From positions 1 to 8,100 of the forward strand of contig JAHUZY010000208.1 in assembly GCA_019264505.1 (NCBI GenBank): DNA of 8,100 nucleotides, in the 5' to 3' direction. The stretch's first letter is position 1. Every line of letters starts with the position of its first letter. The notes under the pieces were generated by a model that saw only the letters and a list, made by a program, of their open reading frames with translations, searched no databases and was not told the DNA's origin. Positions 1 to 6,497 of the stretch are shown here, piece by piece. The stretch is from Phenylobacterium sp. (GTDB lineage Bacteria; Pseudomonadota; Alphaproteobacteria; Caulobacterales; Caulobacteraceae). The position numbers and the translations under genes were made by a program.

Positions 1-294
1 CCGACCGACCTGCCCCCGGCCTTCACGGCCGACGGGACCGTCTATGGAACCCCGCCCCAGGCCGCCACCGTGGTTCTGCAGGCGCGGGAATCGGCCGCGC
101 TGATCGTCCGCGGCGCCGACGGCTCGGTCTATTTCGCCCGGCAGCTTGCCGCCGGCGAGGCCTATGGCGCCCCGCAGATGAAGGGGCTGGTCATCGACGT
201 GTCTGAGCCCACCGCCTTCCAGGTCTTTGTGGGCGGGCAGACCCGGGGCCTGCTGACCTCGACCCAGACGCCGGTGAGCCGACTGGCCGACTGA
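1..294 (+). CDS. RodZ-like protein, C-terminal DUF4115-type domain (5' truncated)
   Basis: The frame is open from the first base and ends at TGA 292-294, giving 97 residues of a protein whose start lies outside the window. The visible part looks like the C-terminal beta-rich domain (DUF4115) of RodZ-type cell-shape proteins: an [13 protein letters not shown] strand pair, then RQLAAGEAY, then FQVFVGGQ. In the family this domain is periplasmic, follows a cytoplasmic helix-turn-helix and one membrane helix, and the protein links MreB to wall synthesis. The proline-rich start (residues 1-20) fits the linker before the domain. A RodZ-like HTH gene directly upstream of ispG is a common arrangement in alphaproteobacteria and supports the call. 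The HTH and membrane helix cannot be seen here, so true RodZ function is inferred. Confidence 0.7.
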   Translation, partial: PTDLPPAFTADGTVYGTPPQAATVVLQARESAALIVRGADGSVYFARQLAAGEAYGAPQMKGLVIDVSEPTAFQVFVGGQTRGLLTSTQTPVSRLAD

Positions 295-308
295 CCGGGT
301 CTGAGCGC

Positions 309-337
309 TTGGGAATTCCGGCGCGAGGCGCTATTTT
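309..337 (+). promoter_or_regulatory. Candidate promoter for ispG, nearly leaderless
   Basis: TTGGGA at 309-314 and TATTTT at 332-337 are spaced by exactly 17 bases, each matching four of six sigma-70 consensus positions. A start site 5-7 bases downstream would fall at about 342-344, leaving at most about six bases before the ATG at 348. No convincing Shine-Dalgarno sequence precedes that ATG, which fits a leaderless or nearly leaderless message. Both boxes are weak, and ispG could instead be read through from the upstream gene only 53 bases away. Confidence 0.35.
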
Positions 338-347
338 CCACAGCGTC

Positions 348-1490
348 ATGACCCAGCACGATCACACCCATCTCCGCCCCTGGCGCACCATAGAGCGGCG
401 GGTCAGCCGCAAGATCCGCGTTGGGTCCGTTGAGGTAGGCGGCGACGCGCCGATCACCGTCCAGTCCATGACCAACACCCTGACGTCTGACGCCGGGGCG
501 ACCATCGATCAGATCCGCCAGTTGGAGGAGGCCGGCGCCGACATCGTCCGGGTTTCCTGTCCCGACGAGGACTCCACCGCCGCCTTCGCCACCATCGCCA
601 AGGCCGCCAAGGTCCCGCTGGTCGCCGACATCCACTTCCACTACCGGCGCGGCATTGAGGCCGCCAAGGCGGGCGCAGCCTGCCTGCGGATCAACCCCGG
701 CAATATCGGTTCGCCCGACCGGGTTCGCGAGGTGATCCAGGCGGCCAAGGACCATGGCTGCTCGATCCGCATCGGCGTCAACGCCGGGTCGCTGGAGCGC
801 GAACTGCTGGAGCGCTATGGCGAGCCATGCCCCCAGGCCATGGTCGAAAGCGCGCTCAGCCACGCCCGCATCCTGCAGGACCACGACTTTCACGAGTTCA
901 AGATCAGCGTGAAGGCCTCGGACGTCTTCATGACGGTGGCCGCCTATCAGATGCTGGCCGAGGCCATCGACTGCCCCCTGCACCTGGGAGTCACCGAGGC
1001 CGGAGCCCTGCGCACCGGGACGGTGAAGTCAGCCATCGGCCTGGGCTCCCTGCTCTGGGCCGGCATCGGCGACACCATCCGGGTCAGTCTGGCCGCCGAC
1101 CCGGTGGAGGAGATCAAGGTCGGGTTCGACATCCTGAAGTCGCTCGGCCTGCGGCACCGGGGCGTCAACATCATCGCCTGTCCCTCCTGCGCCCGGCAGG
1201 GCTTCAACGTCATCAAGACGGTTGAGGCCCTGGAGGAACGGCTGGCCCACATCTCCACCCCCATGAGCCTGTCCATCATCGGCTGCGTGGTGAACGGACC
1301 CGGCGAGGCCCTGATGACCGACCTGGGCTTCACCGGCGGGGGCAAGGGCTCGGGCATGGTCTATATGGCCGGCAAGCCCGACCATAAGATGGACAACGAG
1401 CATATGGTCGACCACATCGTCGAGCTGGTGGAGGCCCGCGCGGCCGAGCTGGCGGCGGCGGAGTCGGCGTCTCGGGCCGCCGCAGAGTAA
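348..1490 (+). CDS. ispG: 4-hydroxy-3-methylbut-2-en-1-yl diphosphate synthase (IspG/GcpE)
   Basis: IspG converts 2-C-methyl-D-erythritol 2,4-cyclodiphosphate to HMBPP, the penultimate step of the cytosolic MEP isoprenoid pathway, using a [4Fe-4S] cluster and a reduced electron carrier. From the ATG at 348 the protein has 380 residues, normal for the family's short bacterial form. The N-terminal TIM-barrel part (about 20-265) contains [15 protein letters not shown] and ADIHFHY. The C-terminal domain carries the cluster ligands Cys278 and Cys281 ([10 protein letters not shown]), Cys313 ([12 protein letters not shown]) and Glu320, all intact. An in-frame TTG at 309 would add 13 residues of non-conserved sequence, so ATG 348 is preferred. 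It ends with an Ala/Glu-rich tail. It lies 53 bases after the RodZ-like gene and 37 bases before the next gene, so co-transcription is possible. Confidence 0.97.
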   Translation: MTQHDHTHLRPWRTIERRVSRKIRVGSVEVGGDAPITVQSMTNTLTSDAGATIDQIRQLEEAGADIVRVSCPDEDSTAAFATIAKAAKVPLVADIHFHYRRGIEAAKAGAACLRINPGNIGSPDRVREVIQAAKDHGCSIRIGVNAGSLERELLERYGEPCPQAMVESALSHARILQDHDFHEFKISVKASDVFMTVAAYQMLAEAIDCPLHLGVTEAGALRTGTVKSAIGLGSLLWAGIGDTIRVSLAADPVEEIKVGFDILKSLGLRHRGVNIIACPSCARQGFNVIKTVEALEERLAHISTPMSLSIIGCVVNGPGEALMTDLGFTGGGKGSGMVYMAGKPDHKMDNEHMVDHIVELVEARAAELAAAESASRAAAE

Positions 1491-1527
1491 GGGCCGGGGC
1501 GAGCCGCCCTGTATCGAGTAGCGTTGC

Positions 1528-1971
1528 ATGAGTTCACCCCCCGACAACCGCCGCCTGACGGGCCGTATTCTGGCCTATGAGTTCATCGATCTGCTCAGCG
1601 AGATGGCCCGCCTGCATGGCGGGGACGTGGTCGCCCTGCTGATCTTCACGGGTGTCTGGACGGCCAATACGCGCCATCTGCGCTCGACGACAGACCGCTA
1701 CGCCGCCCTTCACGACATCCCCCCAGACAGCCAGCGCCGGCCAATCAGCGAAGAGGATCTCTCGGTCCACCTCTGCATGCCCCGGCAGATCCAGGATCCC
1801 TATGTGGAGGGCCTGCTGGCCAGCGGATTACTTGAGCGTCGCCCCGGCGGCCTGGTGGTCCCGTCGGCCATCTTCACCCGTCCGGAAATGCTGTCAGGCG
1901 CCAACGAGACCTATGGCCGGCTGATCTCCATGCTGTCGAGGCTGCGCCAGGCCGGCATCTCCCTCGGGTAG
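1528..1971 (+). CDS. Small probable winged-helix protein, function unknown
   Basis: This ORF encodes 147 residues from ATG 1528, with only a weak ribosome site, 37 bases after ispG and on the same strand. I do not recognise a named family. Residues 10-50 look like long amphipathic to hydrophobic helices (ILAYEFIDLLSEMARL, DVVALLIFTGVWTANT). Residues 72-112 look like a winged helix: SEEDLSVHLCM as helix 2, RQIQDPYVEGLLASG as recognition helix, and LLERRPGGLVVP as the wing hairpin. This resembles MarR/GntR-type DNA-binding folds. The C-terminus (120-147) is a further helix that could dimerise. There is no signal peptide or clear membrane span. A cytosolic DNA-binding regulator is the best guess. 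Its target is unknown; the palindrome 21 bases beyond its stop codon is one place to look. Confidence 0.65.
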   Translation: MSSPPDNRRLTGRILAYEFIDLLSEMARLHGGDVVALLIFTGVWTANTRHLRSTTDRYAALHDIPPDSQRRPISEEDLSVHLCMPRQIQDPYVEGLLASGLLERRPGGLVVPSAIFTRPEMLSGANETYGRLISMLSRLRQAGISLG

Positions 1972-1991
1972 CGCGGCGAGGAAGGCGAAGG

Positions 1992-2005
1992 TGACGCTAG
2001 CGTCA
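1992..2005. promoter_or_regulatory. Perfect 14-bp palindrome, possible operator
   Basis: TGACGCTAGCGTCA equals its own reverse complement over all 14 bases. It sits in the 94-base gap between the winged-helix gene and the small beta-rich gene, just upstream of a weak promoter-like pair (TTGCAC at 2009-2014 and ATTAGG at 2031-2036, spacer 16). The position and symmetry suit an operator for a dimeric regulator, but there is only one copy in the window and no binding protein is identified. Confidence 0.35.
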
Positions 2006-2053
2006 TGCTTGCACGGCCCTCCGCCACTTGATTAGGTGCCGGCTCCAACAAAT

Positions 2054-2060
2054 GGGGAGG
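2054..2060 (+). promoter_or_regulatory. Strong Shine-Dalgarno site that fixes the start at 2066
   Basis: GGGGAGG lies five bases before the ATG at 2066. It is the best ribosome binding site in the window and decides between this ATG and an in-frame GTG at 2036, which would place the site inside the coding region. Confidence 0.8.
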
Positions 2061-2065
2061 ACGTC

Positions 2066-2359
2066 ATGTCCGCAGACGGCAACTGGAAGATCACGATCAA
2101 CACGCCGATGGGGGCGCAGACGGTCGACGCCGTCATCACCACCAATGGCGACACCTTCACCGGCACCACCTCGGGCCAGATGGGCACCCAGTCCGTCGAA
2201 GGTAAGGTCAATGGCGACACCCTGAGCTGGTCCACCCAGATCACGTCGCCCATGCCCATGACCCTGGAATTCGAAGCCAAGGTCGCCGGCGACACCATGA
2301 GCGGCAATGTGAAACTGGGCGCGTTCGGCTCGGCGCCGATGAGCGGCGTCCGCGCTTAA
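2066..2359 (+). CDS. Small beta-rich protein with internal GDT repeats, function unknown
   Basis: Starting at ATG 2066 behind a strong ribosome site, this gene encodes 97 residues. The sequence is a series of short alternating strands with turns: NWKITINTPMGAQ, then three GDT-centred turns at residues 28-30, 50-52 and 75-77, ending GAFGSAPMSGVRA. Its look is of a small beta-barrel or calycin-like sheet. There is no signal peptide, membrane helix, cysteine or evident catalytic motif. Similar small proteins with a TPMG...PMPMTLEF...GAFGSAP pattern occur as uncharacterised stand-alone proteins in various bacteria (from memory, not checked). A 13-base sequence, CAATGGCGACACC, is repeated at 2143-2155 and 2209-2221, in the same codon frame, consistent with internal duplication. 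The gene probably has its own promoter in the preceding gap and converges on the minus-strand gene at 2414. Role unknown; ligand binding is only a guess from the fold. Confidence 0.8.
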   Translation: MSADGNWKITINTPMGAQTVDAVITTNGDTFTGTTSGQMGTQSVEGKVNGDTLSWSTQITSPMPMTLEFEAKVAGDTMSGNVKLGAFGSAPMSGVRA

Positions 2360-2377
2360 GGCGAGGCTTTTTTCTGC

Positions 2378-2411
2378 GGGAAGGCGGCGGCGATCGCGTC
2401 GGCGCCTTCCC
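2378..2411. repeat. Inverted repeat between convergent genes
   Basis: GGGAAGGCG (2378-2386) and CGCCTTCCC (2403-2411) form a perfect nine-pair stem around a 16-base loop, lying in the 54-base gap between two convergent stop codons. This is where a bidirectional terminator would be expected. However, no T-run follows the stem on either strand; the T6 at 2368-2373 lies before it on the plus strand. It may still slow or process transcripts, but it is not a canonical intrinsic terminator. Confidence 0.4.
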
Positions 2412-2413
2412 TG

Positions 2414-3142
2414 TCAGAGCCCTGGATAGGCGGCGCGAAGCACCGCCGCCAAGTAGTTCACATAGGGCGTCGCTGAAGACGGCGGCGTTTTCGCGTCGAG
2501 GTCCAGCCCCTCCGCCCGGGTCAGCGCCCAACGCGGCAGCTTACCCCCCTCGCACGCCTTGCGCAGGCGGCCCTTGATCGCAGGCTCCGGTCGCGGCGCT
2601 GGTCCAAACAGCCGCGCCAGAAGGCCCCCTGAAGGCTTGGCCGACGCCGCAGGCGGATAGCCGAGATCGCTCAGCACCTCGTCCAGCAGCCATCGACACC
2701 CCGCCGCCGCCGTCGCCCCGCGGTCCGGCCGCGCCGCATCCTCCGCCAGCCGCTTCAAGGTCGCGTCAAAGTCCCTTGGAAGCCCAGGCGGCAACACCAC
2801 CAGAGGCGGCTTGGCTGGCCGGTCAGGGCGATAAACCTCGACCTTGCTGATCTCATTCGCCTCAATGCTCTCCAGGCTACGGGCGCCCGGCACCCCTGGC
2901 CTGGACACCAGGGCGCTCAGCAGGCCGCCCCGGGCCGTCAGGATCAGGGCCAGCGGCCCGTCGCAGGCCGGGCACATGGCGCTGAACACCGCCCGGGCCT
3001 CCTGGTCGGGCAGCAGCTTCCCCGGGAGGCTGGCGGCCAGTTCCGAGCGACCCTTGCAGGGCCACCAGCGGTGAAAGACCTCCGGCGCGACAGCGGTCGC
3101 AGCCCCGCAATGGGGGCATTTGACCGGGAACAAGGCTCCCAT
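2414..3142 (-). CDS. CPxC-motif protein, DUF4145-like
   Basis: This minus-strand gene encodes 242 residues from ATG 3140-3142; an in-frame GTG at 3179-3181 would add 13 residues of glycine-rich sequence. I prefer the ATG because FPVKCPHC then starts near the N-terminus and a GAGGG lies ten bases upstream. Two CPxC pairs, Cys9/Cys12 (KCPHCGAA) and Cys57/Cys60 (MCPACDGP), look like a split zinc ribbon. A VEVYRPDRP segment at 101-109 is followed by a helical part with GCRWLLDEVLSDLGYP (148-163) and LRKACEGGKLP (193-203), ending YVNYLAAVLRAAYPGL. This order resembles DUF4145, an uncharacterised domain seen alone and in restriction or nuclease proteins. Here there is no nuclease partner. A Pro/Gly/Ala-rich linker occupies about 164-189. 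It is divergent from prfA; function unknown. Confidence 0.6.
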   Translation of the reverse strand: MGALFPVKCPHCGAATAVAPEVFHRWWPCKGRSELAASLPGKLLPDQEARAVFSAMCPACDGPLALILTARGGLLSALVSRPGVPGARSLESIEANEISKVEVYRPDRPAKPPLVVLPPGLPRDFDATLKRLAEDAARPDRGATAAAGCRWLLDEVLSDLGYPPAASAKPSGGLLARLFGPAPRPEPAIKGRLRKACEGGKLPRWALTRAEGLDLDAKTPPSSATPYVNYLAAVLRAAYPGL

Positions 3143-3203
3143 GGCGAAGACACCCTCGGCGAACAGTGGCCCGCCCCCCACAGGCGCAGCTCGTCGTCAC
3201 AGC

Positions 3204-3211
3204 TTAACCAT
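3204..3211 (+). promoter_or_regulatory. TTAACCAT, matches the CtrA half-site
   Basis: TTAACCAT at 3204-3211 is identical to the octamer reported as a half-site for CtrA, the cell-cycle response regulator of Caulobacter. It lies between the divergent DUF4145-like gene (start 3142) and prfA (start 3313), about 40 bases upstream of the prfA promoter. The full TTAA-N7-TTAA form is absent. In such GC-rich DNA an AT-rich octamer is uncommon but can occur by chance, so regulation is only inferred. Confidence 0.3.
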
Positions 3212-3251
3212 GCTGCATCGCGGCGACCGAGGGTGGCAAGTGGTTCCTGGT

Positions 3252-3280
3252 TTGTCGGCGGCCCCGGCCGACGCTAGATA
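3252..3280 (+). promoter_or_regulatory. prfA promoter, sigma-70 type
   Basis: TTGTCG at 3252-3257 and TAGATA at 3275-3280 are separated by 17 bases. The -10 region reads GCTAGATA, close to the Caulobacter housekeeping pattern GCTANAWC, and TTGTCG is one base from its TTGACG -35 pattern. A start near 3287 would give prfA a leader of roughly 26 bases. This is the clearest promoter in the window, though called by eye only. Confidence 0.6.
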
Positions 3281-3312
3281 GGCGGACTTCGTTCAACAGG
3301 TGCTTCAAGATC

Positions 3313-4389
3313 GTGCGACTTCCCCAGGCCCGGCTCGACCAGGTGCTCGACCGCTACCATGAGATCGAGGCGCGCATGGGCGCAGCAGCCGACGGCGCCG
3401 AGATCGTCCGCCTGTCCAAGGAGCATGCCGAGCTGCGCCCCGTCGCCGAGGCGGTGCAGACCCTGCTGAAGGCCCGGGCCGAGGCGCCGGATCTGGAACA
3501 GATGGCCGCCTCCTCCGACCGGGAGATGGCGGGTCTCGCCCGGGAGGAGCTGGCCGAGCTTCATGCGCGGCTGCCCGAGCTTGAACGTCAGGTCGCCCTG
3601 CTGCTGGCGCCCAAGGACAAGGACGAAAACGCCTCGGCCATTCTGGAGGTGCGGGCCGGCACCGGCGGCGATGAGGCGGCCCTGTTCGCCGGCGACCTGT
3701 TCCGCATGTACCAGCGCTACGCCCAGACCCGCGGCTGGCGGGTGGAGATCGACTCGGTCTCCGAGGGCGAGGTCGGCGGCTACAAGGAGATCATCGCCGC
3801 CATCACCGGCGACGGGGTGTTCGGTCGGCTGAAATTCGAGAGCGGCGTCCACCGGGTGCAGCGGGTGCCCGAGACCGAGGCCGGCGGGCGGATCCACACC
3901 TCGGCCGCCACGGTGGCCGTGCTGCCCGAGGTCGAGGACGTGGAGATCGAGATCAACGACGCCGACCTGCGGATCGACACCTATCGCGCCTCCGGCTCCG
4001 GCGGCCAGCACGTGAACAAGACCGACTCCGCCGTTCGCATCACCCACCTGCCCACCGGCATCGTGGTGACCTCGTCGGAAAAGTCCCAGCACCAGAACCG
4101 GGCCCGCGCGCTCAAGGTCCTGAAGGCCAGGCTCTACGATCAACAGCGCGAGGCCCTCGACACCGCCCGCGCCGACGCCCGCAAGAGCCAGGTAGGGTCC
4201 GGCGACCGGTCCGAACGGATCAGAACCTACAACTTCCCCCAGGGGCGGGTGACGGACCACCGGATCAACCTGACCCTCTACAACCTGCCGAAGATCATCG
4301 AGGGCGAGAGCCTGGACGATGTCATCGAACCCCTGATCGCCGAGGATCAGGCTGGCCGGCTGGCGGCGCTAGAAGACGAGTTCAACTAG
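3313..4389 (+). CDS. prfA: Peptide chain release factor 1
   Basis: RF1 reads UAA and UAG in the ribosomal A site and triggers hydrolysis of the finished peptide. The protein has 358 residues, the usual length, starting at GTG 3313 with [15 protein letters not shown]; no in-frame ATG lies nearby upstream and the ribosome site is weak. Order of parts: N-terminal helical domain (1-100), the acidic [15 protein letters not shown] segment (111-125), the stop-codon reading P-x-T motif as Pro186-Glu187-Thr188 ([10 protein letters not shown]), which marks it as RF1 and not RF2 (SPF), and the catalytic GGQ at 230-232 in [12 protein letters not shown]. Gln232 is the residue that PrmC, encoded at 6494-7363, methylates. 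The C-terminal part contains [14 protein letters not shown]. There is no programmed frameshift, as expected for RF1. Its stop overlaps the end of the minus-strand gene by eight bases. Confidence 0.97.
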   Translation: MRLPQARLDQVLDRYHEIEARMGAAADGAEIVRLSKEHAELRPVAEAVQTLLKARAEAPDLEQMAASSDREMAGLAREELAELHARLPELERQVALLLAPKDKDENASAILEVRAGTGGDEAALFAGDLFRMYQRYAQTRGWRVEIDSVSEGEVGGYKEIIAAITGDGVFGRLKFESGVHRVQRVPETEAGGRIHTSAATVAVLPEVEDVEIEINDADLRIDTYRASGSGGQHVNKTDSAVRITHLPTGIVVTSSEKSQHQNRARALKVLKARLYDQQREALDTARADARKSQVGSGDRSERIRTYNFPQGRVTDHRINLTLYNLPKIIEGESLDDVIEPLIAEDQAGRLAALEDEFN

Positions 4390-5602
4390 CCTTCCGGCCG
4401 CGAAGCCGGGCCACCAGGCCGCCCGCGCCCGTCCTGACGCGGCCCATGGCGTCGGCGAGGGTGGTGGTGAGCGCCTTGCCCACGGTGTCGGCCATAGTCG
4501 CCCCGCGCTCGCCCAGGGGAGCTTCGGGACCGGTTGTGGAGTCCAGGGCGGTCTGGTGCTCGATCTCGGCGTTTAGCTCGGCGCCGACGAGGACGATCAT
4601 GGAAGAAATCCAGATCCACATCATGAAGCCGATCACCGCCCCCAGGGAGCCATAGGTGGCGTCGTACCGGGCGATGTTGTTCAGGAACCATGAGAAGATC
4701 AGCGAGCCGCCCAGCCACGCCACCGAGGCGAACACGCCCCCGGGAATGACCCAGCGCCAGCGCGCCCGCGCCCGGCAGGGGCCGTAGCGATAGAGCAGGG
4801 TGAAGGCGGCCGCAGCCACGGCCAGCAGCACCGCCCACCTGAGCGGAACCCAGACGACCGCCAGATCGCCGAGTCCCAGCAGGGTCATGGCGATCGGCAC
4901 GGCCACCAAAAGACCGGTGACCAGGATCAGGAAGGTCAGGGCGCCGAAGGTGGCGGCGTAGGTGATCGCCATCAGCTGGACGATGTTGCGCTTTTCCTGC
5001 TCGTCATAGGCGATGTTGACCCCCTCCACGAGGGCGCGCACGGCGTTGCTGGCGGTCCACACCGAGATCAGCAGGCTGAAGGCGAAGGCCAGGCTGAGAT
5101 TGGCCTTCCGCTCCACCGCCAGGCGGCGCATCTGGTCGCCGACGATGTCCAGCACATCCCCGGGGATGACCCGGGACATTTGAGCAAGTTGGGCCTGCAC
5201 CTGGCTGATGTCAGCGAAGAGGCCATAGAGGGATACGAACACCGCCAGGGCCGGCACGATGGCCAGCAGGGTGTAGAAGGTCACCCCGGCCGCCACCCGG
5301 GGCAGCTGATCTCGGTTGATCTCGGCGACGGTGCGCCAGATCACATCCTTCCAGCCGTGGGGCGGAATCTGCTGCGGATGCCCCGCAAGCCGTCCCCGGC
5401 CGGGCTCCTCGGCGGCGATCTGCTCAGGATCGCTTCCGGCAGGTCGACTGAGGCCAGGCGGCGGCTCGGGGACCATCGGCGCCGCCCGCTTGCGCCACAG
5501 GGCGAGGCCGGCCAGGGCCAGCCACGGCGCGAGCACGGCCCCCTGTCGCAGGACGGCGGCGGCGCGGGGCGATTTCTGCGGAGGCTTGTCGGGGGCAGGC
5601 AT
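4382..5602 (-). CDS. YihY/BrkB family inner membrane protein
   Basis: This minus-strand gene encodes 406 residues from ATG 5600-5602, preceded by GGAAG four bases upstream. An in-frame ATG at 5690-5692 would add 30 unremarkable residues and overlap the divergent gene, so it is rejected. The family core begins near residue 85 ([16 protein letters not shown]) and shows about six hydrophobic segments: roughly 103-130, 168-185, 208-238, 245-273, 285-307 and 317-341. The signature [17 protein letters not shown]...GAELNAE ends the core. An extra hydrophobic stretch at about 21-36 and a proline-rich linker precede it, so it is longer than E. coli YihY (about 290 residues). A basic tail (RLRGRKAS) follows. 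The family was once mislabelled RNase BN; its substrate is not established, and a transport or envelope role is inferred from topology. Confidence 0.9.
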   Translation of the reverse strand: MPAPDKPPQKSPRAAAVLRQGAVLAPWLALAGLALWRKRAAPMVPEPPPGLSRPAGSDPEQIAAEEPGRGRLAGHPQQIPPHGWKDVIWRTVAEINRDQLPRVAAGVTFYTLLAIVPALAVFVSLYGLFADISQVQAQLAQMSRVIPGDVLDIVGDQMRRLAVERKANLSLAFAFSLLISVWTASNAVRALVEGVNIAYDEQEKRNIVQLMAITYAATFGALTFLILVTGLLVAVPIAMTLLGLGDLAVVWVPLRWAVLLAVAAAAFTLLYRYGPCRARARWRWVIPGGVFASVAWLGGSLIFSWFLNNIARYDATYGSLGAVIGFMMWIWISSMIVLVGAELNAEIEHQTALDSTTGPEAPLGERGATMADTVGKALTTTLADAMGRVRTGAGGLVARLRGRKAS

Positions 5603-5650
5603 GGGTCTTCCATCAAACCCCCCGCACGCATCGCCGTTCCCCGTCGCGTG

Positions 5651-5664
5651 GCCTCTTGTGAGGC
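5651..5664. repeat. Short hairpin in divergent yihY/MOSC gap
   Basis: GCCTC-TTGT-GAGGC forms a perfect five-pair stem with a four-base loop, within the 88 bases separating the two divergent starts at 5602 and 5691. No convincing -35/-10 pair was found for either gene here. It could be an operator or a structure in the MOSC leader; it could also be chance in GC-rich sequence. Confidence 0.25.
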
Positions 5665-5690
5665 TGGGCGCCTTGCGGCAACAGAGGCGC

Positions 5691-6497
5691 ATGACCGGAC
5701 ATATCGCAGCCCTCTATCGTCACCCTGTGAAGGGGTTCACCCCCGAGCCGATGGCGCGCGCCCAGTTGAGCGCCGGCGCGCCTTTTCCCTGCGACCGGCT
5801 CTATGCCGTGGAGACGGGGCCTTCGGGCTTTGATCCCGAAGCGCCGGCCTTCGTGCCCAAGCAGAAGTTCGCCGTGCTGGCGGCCCTGCCCCAGGTGGCG
5901 CGCGCCGCCACGCGGTACGATGAGGAGACCCAGGTCCTGAGCGCCAGCGCGCCGGGCCTGCCTGACCTGTCGGCGAGGCTGGCGGACGAGGCGGGACGGG
6001 AGGCCCTGGCCGACTGGCTGACCCGCCTGCTGGGCGAGGAGGCCCGCGGCCCCCTGCGGGTCCTGCAGGCGCCGGGACACCGGTTCATGGACCACCCCCG
6101 CGGCGACGTCTCCATCCTCAACCTGGCCAGTGTCCGCGATCTGGAACAGAAGCTCGGCCGGGAGATCGATCCCCTGCGATTTCGCGCCAACATCTATGTG
6201 GAGGGCTGGCCGCCCTGGGTGGAGAACCAGTGGGCCGGCGCCAGCATGATGGTCGGCTGGGCCCAGGCGCAGGTCTTCAAGCCCATCGTCCGTTGCGCGG
6301 CCACAGATGTGGATCCGGCCACAGGCGTGCGGGACATGGAAATCACCAAGGCCCTGTTCGACCACTACGGCCACATGTTCTGCGGCGTCTATGTGCACGT
6401 GACCCGCGAAGGCGCCGCCAGCGTCGGCGACGCCTGCAGCCAGCCGCAGGTCGAAACGACGGCGCCAGGCCACGCCATCGGAGGCGCCACAGCATGA
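5691..6497 (+). CDS. MOSC domain protein, mARC/YcbX-like molybdenum cofactor binder
   Basis: This gene encodes 268 residues from ATG 5691, with AGAGG three bases upstream. The N-terminus IAALYRHPVKGFTPE is typical of the MOSC N-terminal beta-barrel domain. The C-terminal MOSC domain (about 110-250) contains SILNLASVRDLEQKLG, PLRFRANIYVEG and FKPIVRCAATDVDPATG. In mARC and YcbX proteins the cysteine of the matching RC...T.VDP.TG motif binds molybdenum, so Cys202 is the likely ligand. Such proteins reduce N-hydroxylated compounds with a partner electron donor. It is shorter than E. coli YcbX and has no C-terminal ferredoxin domain, so electrons must come from a separate protein not in this window. 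Its TGA overlaps the ATG of prmC (ATGA), indicating one transcript. Substrate unknown. Confidence 0.88.
   Translation: MTGHIAALYRHPVKGFTPEPMARAQLSAGAPFPCDRLYAVETGPSGFDPEAPAFVPKQKFAVLAALPQVARAATRYDEETQVLSASAPGLPDLSARLADEAGREALADWLTRLLGEEARGPLRVLQAPGHRFMDHPRGDVSILNLASVRDLEQKLGREIDPLRFRANIYVEGWPPWVENQWAGASMMVGWAQAQVFKPIVRCAATDVDPATGVRDMEITKALFDHYGHMFCGVYVHVTREGAASVGDACSQPQVETTAPGHAIGGATA

Noticed and set aside
162..983. 273-codon open frame on the minus strand across ispG
   Set aside because: It lies antisense to the clearly conserved ispG and shows no recognisable domain. Long antisense frames are expected in GC-rich coding DNA.
2360..2413. Rho-independent terminator between the convergent genes
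   Set aside because: The nine-pair stem at 2378-2411 has no following T-run on either strand, and the T6 at 2368-2373 lies on the wrong side with no hairpin before it.
3274..4260. 328-codon open frame on the minus strand across prfA
   Set aside because: The translation is repetitive Gly/Val/Leu/Asp/His-rich sequence with no domain, fully antisense to prfA. It is a composition shadow.
5603..5692. Longer N-terminus for the yihY-family protein from ATG at 5690-5692
   Set aside because: The added 30 residues look non-conserved, the upstream sequence has no good ribosome site, and it would overlap the divergent MOSC start. ATG 5602 has a GGAAG site.
5613..6473. 286-codon minus-strand frame across the MOSC gene
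   Set aside because: It is antisense to a gene with intact MOSC motifs and its translation has no family features.
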